From NCBI RefSeq assembly GCF_003475325.1, contig NZ_QRQC01000028.1, forward strand, positions 1-20,766: a stretch of DNA of 20,766 nt, given 5' to 3'. The notes under the pieces were generated by a model. That model had not been told where the DNA came from, did no database searches, and was given only the letters and a program-made list of their open reading frames with translations. Position numbers and translations under genes: made by a program. Position 1 is the stretch's first letter; each line of letters opens with the position of its first letter. Shown one piece after another: positions 14,095 to 20,766 of this stretch. This DNA comes from Collinsella sp. AF33-16. Lineage in GTDB: Bacteria; Actinomycetota; Coriobacteriia; Coriobacteriales; Coriobacteriaceae.

Positions 14095-15635
14095 GTGGAT
14101 TATACGACACAACGTACAATCCTGACGTCTTGTCATGCCTCGCGAATCTATCGAGCGATGAGGTTTTTACCCCGCCCGAGATGGCCAACCAAATGCTAGA
14201 TATGCTTCCGAAGAAAATCTGGTCGGATCCGGAAGCCACCTTCCTTGATCCATCCTGCAAATCCGGCGTCTTTCTTCGTGAAATAACCAAGCGCCTCATC
14301 GAGGGGCTGCAGGATGATTATCCCGTTCTCGATGAGCGCCTTGAGCATATTCTCAAGAAGCAAGTCTACGGTGTCGCACTTACAGAGCTGACGGGCTTGT
14401 TGTCTCGTCGCAGTGCATATTGTTCCAAATATGCTAACAGTCGCTATTCAGTGGTGGAATTTGATAGCTCTGACGGGAATATCAGGTACGGACGTTGCGA
14501 ACACAAATGGCTTAATGGCAGGTGTCGGTATTGTGGTGCCTCGGAGAAAGAGTACAAACGCGATGCCGAACTTGAAACCCATGCGTATGAATTCATCCAT
14601 CAAGATAATCCAGGGGAACTGTTTCCTATGAAATTCGACGTAGTAATTGGCAATCCTCCTTATCAGTTAAGCGATGGCGGCAATGGCGCCAGTGCGATGC
14701 CGATTTACCATAAGTTTGTCCAGCAGGGCATGAAACTAAGCCCCCGCTATTTAACGATGATCATTCCCGCGAGGTGGTATGCCGGCGGCAGAGGATTAGA
14801 TTCGTTTAGAGCTGAGATGTTGCATGACGACCGCATCAGGGAGCTCCATGATTATGTGAATGCGTCAGATTGCTTTCCCGGTGTCGAGATTAAAGGCGGT
14901 GTCTGTTATTTCCTTTGGGATCGAGACCATAGGGGGCTTTGTCGTGTCTACTCGCATGACGGTAACGACGTCTCGATGGATGAGAGGCCATTACTGGAGG
15001 ACGGGATGGAAACCTTCATTAGGAGTTCAAAACAGATATCCATTTTAAAGAAGATACGCAGCATGCAGGAAAAGCCGCTTTCGGAAGAATTAAACGCGGG
15101 CCGTTACTTTGGGTTCCACACTCGCGCCCTATGGAACGGTACCGACGGTTCTCTCCAGACCGCTGACGGATCTTCGTCATATCCAGTTAAAAAGAACAAG
15201 ACGGGCGCGTTCGCGACTAAGGTGTATATCGCGCATGGCGAGTGCTGGATTGAACAGAAGAATGTCACGCGAAACGCCGGCGATGTCCAAAAGTACAAGG
15301 TTCTTATTCCGCGAGCCGGCAATCCCGGTGGCACAATTCTCGGAAAGCCGAAACTTGCTGAACCGGGGTCATGCAGTTCGAACACATATAACGTTTTTGT
15401 TCTTGGTGCATCTGCTTCTGAGGCAAATAACTTAATTCAGTATCTGAAGACGCGTTTCGTTCGATATCTTGTTGCAACCAGGACGGCCACGCAGGATATG
15501 GCTCCGAAGGCGTTTGAATTCGTTCCGGTCCAAGACTGGAGCCATGCTTGGACTGATGAAGAACTATTTGAAAAGTATGGGCTAGACGAGTCTGAGATAG
15601 ACGATGTGTGCAGCTCGATTCCCGGAATGGAATAG
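14091..15635 (+). CDS. N6-adenine DNA methyltransferase (Eco57I-like) with zinc-knuckle insertion
   Basis: 514 residues. The N-terminus DEVFTPPEMANQMLD parallels the partner's opening. Motif I is FLDPSCKSGVF (51-61), with Cys-Lys in place of the usual CG. The catalytic motif IV FDVVIGNPPYQLSDGG has NPPY at 188-191. Between them is a likely zinc site: Cys136, His138, Cys145 and Cys148 in RYGRCEHKWLNGRCRYCGA. The C-terminal half should be the target-recognition region. It starts in the ATGA overlap with the upstream subunit and ends 2 nt before the helicase gene, a tight three-gene operon. Expected role: modification arm of a restriction-modification system; a single polypeptide combining modification with specificity is plausible. 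The atypical motif I makes dependence on the partner subunit possible. Confidence 0.88.
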   Translation: MSGLYDTTYNPDVLSCLANLSSDEVFTPPEMANQMLDMLPKKIWSDPEATFLDPSCKSGVFLREITKRLIEGLQDDYPVLDERLEHILKKQVYGVALTELTGLLSRRSAYCSKYANSRYSVVEFDSSDGNIRYGRCEHKWLNGRCRYCGASEKEYKRDAELETHAYEFIHQDNPGELFPMKFDVVIGNPPYQLSDGGNGASAMPIYHKFVQQGMKLSPRYLTMIIPARWYAGGRGLDSFRAEMLHDDRIRELHDYVNASDCFPGVEIKGGVCYFLWDRDHRGLCRVYSHDGNDVSMDERPLLEDGMETFIRSSKQISILKKIRSMQEKPLSEELNAGRYFGFHTRALWNGTDGSLQTADGSSSYPVKKNKTGAFATKVYIAHGECWIEQKNVTRNAGDVQKYKVLIPRAGNPGGTILGKPKLAEPGSCSSNTYNVFVLGASASEANNLIQYLKTRFVRYLVATRTATQDMAPKAFEFVPVQDWSHAWTDEELFEKYGLDESEIDDVCSSIPGME

Positions 15636-15637
15636 CT

Positions 15638-18600
15638 ATGCCTACGCAAGATTTCTTCCCTCAGCGCCCTGACGCCCATCCGGCCATCTATGCCTATTCC
15701 GATACTGATCCCAACCACAAAGGAATCCTGAAGGTCGGCTATACGGCCAAGGACGTTGAGCAACGCGTACGTGAGCAGTTTCCCGTACTGCAACCTGAGA
15801 AAAAGCCATACAAAATCGAGTTTGCCGAGTCCGCGATGCGCGACGACGGCACTTTTTTCCTAGATCATCCCGTCCATGACTGGCTCGAGGCCCACGGCTG
15901 CGAAAACATCAATGGCGAGTGGTATCGCTGCACGCCCGACCAAGTGCGTGCCGGCTGGATCGCCGTGCGCGACCGCACCGAGAACGACGAGGCGCGCGAC
16001 CAGGACTTCAGCATGCGACCTGAGCAGGCCGAGGCCGTGCGTCGCACGCGTGAGTACTTCGAGTCTGTGACCGCCGAGGGTTCGCAACGCACGCCCAAGT
16101 TCCTCTGGAACGCCAAGATGCGTTTTGGCAAAACCTTCGCCACATATGAGTTGGCGAAGTCGATGGGCATGAGGCGCGTCCTCGTGCTCACGTTCAAGCC
16201 CGCTGTGCAGAGTGCCTGGCAGGAGGACCTAAACCGCCATGTCGACTTCGAGGGCTGGCAGTTCGTCAGTCGCGGCGGCAAGCAATATGAGGACTGCGAT
16301 CCCCAGCGCCCGATCGTCTGCTTTGGCTCGTTCCAAGACTATCTCGGTCGAGATTCCAACGGAAATATCAAGGCCCGGCACGAGTGGGTGCGCCTAGAAG
16401 ACTGGGACCTCGTGGTGTTCGACGAGTACCATTTCGGAGCATGGCGGGAAACGGCCAAGAAGCTCTTTGACTCGATCGACGAGGACGAGGAGAAGGCCGT
16501 CCATGAGGAGGTCAAGGTCACTGGCAACGAGCAGGACGAGACGTGGCTGCCGATCGTCACCAAGTACTTCCTGTTCCTATCCGGAACCCCGTTCCGCGCA
16601 CTCAACAGCGGCGAGTTTATCGAGGAGCAGATCTTCAACTGGACTTACTCTGACGAGCAGGAGGCCAAGGCTAACTGGAACCCCGCCGACGGTGATAACC
16701 CGTACGCATCGCTCCCGCGCATGGTCATGCTCACCTACCAGATGCCGGAGGAGATCAAGCGCATCGCGCTGAACACCGAGACGAACCAGTTCGACCTCAA
16801 CGTGTTCTTCTCCGCAGAGGGGGAGGGCGAGGACGCCCAGTTCAAGTTCAAGGACCACGTCCAGATGTGGCTCGACCTCATGCGCGGCCAGCACATGCCG
16901 GCCACAAAGGACGAGCTGAAGCTGGGCGAGAAGCCGGCCATGCCGTTCTCCGATATCCGCCTGCTCAACGTCCTGGGGCACACCCTGTGGTTCCTGCCGA
17001 ACGTCGCGAGCTGCTACGCCATGGCCAACCTCCTCAAGGAACGCCAGAACACCTTCTATCATGACTTCAAGATCAACGTCTGCGCCGGTGCCGCCGCCGG
17101 CATCGGCCTGGACGCCCTGCCGCCCGTGCAGCGCTCGATGCGCGAACCGCTGGAGTCCCGCACGATCACGCTCTCATGCGGCAAGCTGACGACCGGCGTC
17201 ACGGTGAAACCGTGGACGGGCGTGTTCATGCTCTCCAACGTCAAGAGCGCCGAGACCTATTTCCAGACCGCGTTCCGCGTGCAGTCGCCGTGGACGGTCA
17301 AGGACGACGACGGGCGCATCCAGATCATCAAGAACGAGTGCTACGTATTCGATTTCGCGCTCGACCGCGCCCTCACGATGGTCTCCGATTACTCGACGCA
17401 GCTCGCCACCGACCCCAAGAAGGGTCCGGAGCAGAAGGTCGACGAGTTCGTCAAGTTCCTGCCGGTGCTCGCCTATGACGGCAGCAGGATGAAGGAGATC
17501 AGCGCCGCCGAGGTATTGGACATCGCCATGGCCGGAACGTCGGCGACGCTCCTCGCGAAGCGCTGGGAGTCCGCGCTGCTGGTCAACGTCGACAACGACA
17601 CCCTGCGCCGCCTGCTCGCAAACGACGAGGCTATTAACGCCCTCATGAACATCGAGGGCTTCCGCAGCCTCAACGATGACATCAAGACGATCATCAACAA
17701 GTCCGAGGCCGTCAAGAAGGTCAAGAAGGAGAAGGGGGAGAGTCTTACCCCGAAAGAGAAGAAGGAGCTCACCGAGGAGGAGAAGGAGTTCAAGAGCAAG
17801 CGCAAGGAAATCCAGACCAAGCTGATCAAGTTCGCGACCCGAATCCCCGTCTTCATGTACCTCACGGACTACCGCGAGGAGACGCTGCACGACGTAATCA
17901 CCCAGCTCGAACCTGGGCTGTTCAAGAAGGTCACCGGCCTGTCCGTCGATGACTTCAACCTCCTCGTCGGTCTGGGCGTCTTCAATGCACCCCTGATGAA
18001 TGACGCGGTCTACAAGTTCCGACGCTACGAGGACGCGAGCCTTGTCTACACCGGTGTCAACAAGCACGCCGGCGAGCGCGTCGGCCTGTACGACACGACG
18101 CTTTCCGAGTACGACTACCTCGCCGCGAAACAGCAGGAGTCGATGATCGCGCCGGACGGCTCTGCCATCGACCTCACCAGCGCCGAACCCGTCACGCGCC
18201 CCGTCGAGCAAATTGGGAAATTTCCTGTCGTCCAAAAGGTTGCTCAACAAAAAGTTGTACAGCAAACGGAGAAACCGAAAGCATCGGCGGAGCCTGTGTC
18301 GACCACTGTGTCGACCAAAACGGATTGGGTCGCGGACGTCCTCACCAACCGCGGTATCGAATTCGTCGACAAGCGCGAGAAGTCCGGTGCCTTATGGGCA
18401 CTCGGCGGCGTCGAGCTCGCTCCGGCGATGGGGACGTTGCGCGACCGCGGCGCCGACTTCACGTTCAAGCCGAGCGGCGGCAAGGCAACCAAGTTCAAGG
18501 AGGCCTGGTATCTCACCGGGTATCCCGATGAACTGAACGATGACGTTGCCGAAGAAACTCCGGCGATCGACTACAGCAAGGTCGTTCCGGGCTATCGCGT

Positions 18601-18775
18601 TATTCACAAGGGCCTCGGCGGGGGAACGGTCAAGCGGATCAATGGCGGCTTGATCTCAGTTGCGTTCGATGACTCCCCGAATCGTCAACGTGCATTTACG
18701 TTTCCTGGTGCATTTGAGCAGGGGCTTTTATCTCATGCGGCGATGGCCGAATCAGACGGCCCGATTTGTCTTTAG
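15638..18775 (+). CDS. GIY-YIG nuclease-SF2 helicase fusion restriction protein
   Basis: 1045 residues. The N-terminal GIY-YIG (T5orf172-like) domain has IYAY (17-20), LKVGYT (31-36), Arg43/45 and Glu94 in GEWYR, the catalytic set. A superfamily 2 helicase follows: RPEQAEAV (127-134), Walker A MRFGKT (161-166), DEYH box (262-265) and motif III SGTP (315-318). Further helicase motifs include a motif VI-like FQTAFRVQ near 540. A lysine/glutamate-rich coiled coil lies at about 690-730. The C-terminus carries an ALWALGGVELAPAMGTLRDRG region, then an SH3/Tudor-like tail (YRVIHKGLGGGTVKRI). Expected role: ATP-driven translocation on unmodified DNA and cleavage by the GIY-YIG domain. The ATG at 15638 lies 2 nt past the methylase stop and has a weak ribosome site. 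The GC content is markedly high through most of the gene and lower after about 18200. Confidence 0.9.
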   Translation: MPTQDFFPQRPDAHPAIYAYSDTDPNHKGILKVGYTAKDVEQRVREQFPVLQPEKKPYKIEFAESAMRDDGTFFLDHPVHDWLEAHGCENINGEWYRCTPDQVRAGWIAVRDRTENDEARDQDFSMRPEQAEAVRRTREYFESVTAEGSQRTPKFLWNAKMRFGKTFATYELAKSMGMRRVLVLTFKPAVQSAWQEDLNRHVDFEGWQFVSRGGKQYEDCDPQRPIVCFGSFQDYLGRDSNGNIKARHEWVRLEDWDLVVFDEYHFGAWRETAKKLFDSIDEDEEKAVHEEVKVTGNEQDETWLPIVTKYFLFLSGTPFRALNSGEFIEEQIFNWTYSDEQEAKANWNPADGDNPYASLPRMVMLTYQMPEEIKRIALNTETNQFDLNVFFSAEGEGEDAQFKFKDHVQMWLDLMRGQHMPATKDELKLGEKPAMPFSDIRLLNVLGHTLWFLPNVASCYAMANLLKERQNTFYHDFKINVCAGAAAGIGLDALPPVQRSMREPLESRTITLSCGKLTTGVTVKPWTGVFMLSNVKSAETYFQTAFRVQSPWTVKDDDGRIQIIKNECYVFDFALDRALTMVSDYSTQLATDPKKGPEQKVDEFVKFLPVLAYDGSRMKEISAAEVLDIAMAGTSATLLAKRWESALLVNVDNDTLRRLLANDEAINALMNIEGFRSLNDDIKTIINKSEAVKKVKKEKGESLTPKEKKELTEEEKEFKSKRKEIQTKLIKFATRIPVFMYLTDYREETLHDVITQLEPGLFKKVTGLSVDDFNLLVGLGVFNAPLMNDAVYKFRRYEDASLVYTGVNKHAGERVGLYDTTLSEYDYLAAKQQESMIAPDGSAIDLTSAEPVTRPVEQIGKFPVVQKVAQQKVVQQTEKPKASAEPVSTTVSTKTDWVADVLTNRGIEFVDKREKSGALWALGGVELAPAMGTLRDRGADFTFKPSGGKATKFKEAWYLTGYPDELNDDVAEETPAIDYSKVVPGYRVIHKGLGGGTVKRINGGLISVAFDDSPNRQRAFTFPGAFEQGLLSHAAMAESDGPICL

Positions 18776-18815
18776 ATAGATATATCACTGTTAACTCGCT
18801 GAAGGAGCTTTTGGG

Positions 18816-19685
18816 ATGGATGAAAGAACAACTCGTGGGCTAGCGTTTAAGCGGCGTGATAGCGAAGGTAATGTTACTGCCTTTCGCAATACAATAACTT
18901 CTAAATTAGGAATGACTGACTTGCAGGGGCTGTTGATTGGCAAGAGCGGGGAGTTTACTGAAGCGGTTGAGGCCTTTGAAGTCGAGGGGTTCGCACGCGA
19001 TGCTTTGCTAAAAATACTCCTGCCAGCATCAGATTTAACGCGTAAAGTCAGGCTTGCAAATGCGATCGGTGTTCCATTTTCGGTTTGGATTCATGGAACG
19101 GACGACAAAGGGATTATTCGAGCCATTCAACTGGATGTGGACGAAGAGCGTTTGGGCGGTGTAAAGGTGGTTACAGAACGCCTGTGCACAGAAGATAGAT
19201 TTATAGAATGGTGGGCTGAAAAAAAGAAAACGCCTCAGACAAAAAGATTTAGAAAACAGTATATTCAGAACAGTTATTTTGACAAACTGCTTGAGAGCCA
19301 TGGCATGGTGTGGGGCGGCAATATCGATGGAGCTATATTCGCGCCGGACGGCAGTGTTGAGGCGATTGTCGAAATAAGATGTACGGAGAAAAATCCAATC
19401 GAGACTTATGATCCATCTCGTTATTACAAGGAGGATACGTTTACATGGCAACCCGTTCTTAAGTTGTCGAGAGATTTGGACATTCCGTGTGTATTGCTGA
19501 CATTTAAAAAGGAATATAAGGATGGGGAGACGGGGGTTCTCGGGATTGCAGGCGTTCTCGGCAATGACGATAACGGACTTAAATACCTAGACGCTAAGCC
19601 TCCTTGCAATAACTTAGTTCATTCAGCTGACGAGGTTCGAAGGTTTGTGCTGGATATGAAGATGGCCCACGCGCAACTAAAGTAA
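18816..19685 (+). CDS. PD-(D/E)XK-like protein, probable nuclease with ExR variant
   Basis: 289 residues. The C-terminal half fits a restriction endonuclease-like core: NIDGAIF (Asp171), then a strand VEAIVEIRCTEKNP with Glu186-x-Arg188 where ExK is usual, followed by the helix/strand DPSRYYK and IPCVLLTFK. Lys-to-Arg at the last position would weaken or alter catalysis, or mark a DNA-binding or fold-only role; it may also be a family trait I cannot check. The N-terminal ~120 residues are helical and unrecognised. GAAGGAG lies 8 nt upstream of ATG 18816, 40 nt past the helicase stop, so it is probably the last gene of the R-M operon. Base composition is more AT-rich than in the helicase. Confidence 0.65.
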   Translation: MDERTTRGLAFKRRDSEGNVTAFRNTITSKLGMTDLQGLLIGKSGEFTEAVEAFEVEGFARDALLKILLPASDLTRKVRLANAIGVPFSVWIHGTDDKGIIRAIQLDVDEERLGGVKVVTERLCTEDRFIEWWAEKKKTPQTKRFRKQYIQNSYFDKLLESHGMVWGGNIDGAIFAPDGSVEAIVEIRCTEKNPIETYDPSRYYKEDTFTWQPVLKLSRDLDIPCVLLTFKKEYKDGETGVLGIAGVLGNDDNGLKYLDAKPPCNNLVHSADEVRRFVLDMKMAHAQLK

Positions 19686-19825
19686 CCTTGATTGGGCACG
19701 GGCCAAGGTGAACTCCGGAATGGACGAGCTTCTACGATTCTCGGACTAGTAAGTTTGGTTGCCTCGCGGTGCCCTGCGGTTCGCTCCGGCGTCACATTCC
19801 CTTATCCTCTGTGCTAAAAGATCGT

Positions 19826-20766
19826 CTACCGGCTACTGTCTGGGTTCATGTTTAAATTAAATCGGGGATTCGTTGTAGTCGTCTGCCTCTCCTTTGTTAA
19901 TGGCGTTGCGTCCGAGGAGCGATCATTTCTGTCGGATAGGCAATCCCAGTAACCGGATAAACCGGGGATGGGGAGATGCTCAATTGTTCTCGCGCTCTTC
20001 TTTCTGGTCTTGTCAGCCTCTAGCTCTAATGAGATGACGGAGGCAACCAGATCGAATTTAGAGATTGACCATCCGTTATCCGATTTGCGACAGTGACCCG
20101 CATTCTTTTTTGCGAGTTTGTCCAAGAGCTCTGGAAGGGTGCCTAGTTGTGCTGACTGGGTCGTGATGTCGACGATTACACTGCCATCCTCTAGCGAACC
20201 GTTCCAAATAACGGGATGAGGATAACCGCACGCTTCAGGCGTTTGAGTGCTAGGTTGGTTTTTGGGCCGATTGATTGCCTTGAGCCACTCTTCGTAAAGT
20301 GCTTTCGGCACGAGAGGGGACCGTTGATAATAAGGTCCAAGGGTGTGGTCAACGGCATTGGCTAGTTCTTGAAAATATAGCTGTCGCTTTTTGTTAGTAG
20401 CCATCGGGTTGTGCCCGTCTTTCCCGCTGACAGTATCTGCTTTGCGTCTTAAATTGACGGCAGTTGCATGGGGCGGCTTTTTACCAAGCTTGAGTTTTGT
20501 ATTACTTGCGGGATTGCAGTACATGCCCGTTTCGTTGTCGTATCTAGAACAATACTTGCTATTGTTGCCAGCTGGGAAAAAGGGTTTGTTGCATGTGCTG
20601 CATTTTGTCGGAAGTGCCCCGGATCGCAGGGCTTCGCATAGTAGATGCGCATAGAAAACCGAGAATGATTCCGGAAGAAAAGAATGAATCAATGAGTGGG
20701 AGCGGTCTATCAAGTGCTGGAAATGGTGAGTATTTGCCCGCATGAGCACCGCTGAATATTGCGAAA
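19826..20766 (-). CDS. Cys-rich zinc-ribbon-like protein (DUF6076-like), possibly 5'-incomplete
   Basis: At least 307 residues, reading from a GTG at 20749; the frame remains open to the window edge, so the true start may lie outside. From that GTG, Cys50, Cys53, Cys67 and Cys78 (CSTCNKPFFPAGNNSKYCSR then YCN) form a likely zinc site similar to that of DUF6076-type proteins. The rest is hydrophilic, with a Lys/Arg patch and a Ser/Thr/Asn-rich C-terminus. No catalytic motif is visible. It is transcribed toward the R-M operon; the 140 bp between them (19686-19825) has a weak CCTTG/CAAGG hairpin (19685-19707) and nothing else clear. It is either an independent accessory gene or a member of another unit outside the window. 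Confidence 0.62.
   Translation of the reverse strand, partial: SQYSAVLMRANTHHFQHLIDRSHSLIHSFLPESFSVFYAHLLCEALRSGALPTKCSTCNKPFFPAGNNSKYCSRYDNETGMYCNPASNTKLKLGKKPPHATAVNLRRKADTVSGKDGHNPMATNKKRQLYFQELANAVDHTLGPYYQRSPLVPKALYEEWLKAINRPKNQPSTQTPEACGYPHPVIWNGSLEDGSVIVDITTQSAQLGTLPELLDKLAKKNAGHCRKSDNGWSISKFDLVASVISLELEADKTRKKSARTIEHLPIPGLSGYWDCLSDRNDRSSDATPLTKERQTTTTNPRFNLNMNPDSSR

Noticed and set aside
17174..18265. 363-residue minus-strand open frame inside the helicase gene
   Set aside because: Antisense shadow with Val/Leu/Asp/Arg-rich low-complexity sequence, caused by the strong codon bias of the helicase.

Overview
The window looks like chromosomal DNA of a high-GC Gram-positive gut anaerobe, most likely a Coriobacteriia member such as Collinsella. 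The basis is moderate-to-high GC, strong GGAGG-type ribosome sites, a stand-alone galactitol-type PTS IIB gene, a DUF4342 protein in an operon with a two-component system, and a dispersed ~175-180 bp palindromic repeat. The genus is an inference from style and remembered gene content, not from a marker gene.

Layout. (1) 1-1906: a tRNA-Leu(UAA) on the minus strand with its terminator and a partial duplicate of its 3' end, separated from the duplicate by a string of hairpins; then a membrane-anchored helical-repeat protein (-), a PTS IIB subunit (+) and a VOC-fold protein (+) ending at a clear terminator. (2) 2005-5258: two copies of a repeat with long terminal inverted repeats and no coding capacity bracket a three-gene minus-strand operon: DUF4342 membrane protein, OmpR-type response regulator, histidine kinase. 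(3) 5344-8415: an AbiE toxin-antitoxin pair whose toxin gene is broken by a frameshift and whose antitoxin appears to be expressed from a leaderless promoter. It converges on a minus-strand protein that resembles an HsdM-HsdS fusion with its methyltransferase motifs eroded. (4) 8704-12769: four co-directional genes that do not form a system I recognise: an unknown protein with a CPYC knuckle, a soluble VirD4/TraG-like ATPase, a ClpP-like serine peptidase with an intact catalytic triad, and an unknown protein. There is no relaxase and no other type IV secretion gene. (5) 12857-19685: a two-TM membrane protein followed by a restriction-modification-like operon: an adenine methyltransferase-like protein with motif I but no NPPY, a second methyltransferase with NPPY and a zinc-knuckle insertion, a 1045-residue GIY-YIG nuclease/SF2 helicase fusion, and a PD-(D/E)XK-like protein with an ExR in place of ExK. 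(6) 19826-20766: a minus-strand gene with a Cys-rich zinc-ribbon-like motif that may run off the window end.

Taken together, 5.3-20.7 kb reads as an accessory or defence island next to ordinary housekeeping and regulatory genes. The restriction-modification-like operon and the AbiE pair are recognisable defence modules. The ATPase-ClpP cluster is the best candidate for something undescribed: one reading is an ATPase that handles nucleic acid or protein substrates working with a dedicated peptidase. No transposase, integrase, CRISPR array or rRNA was seen.
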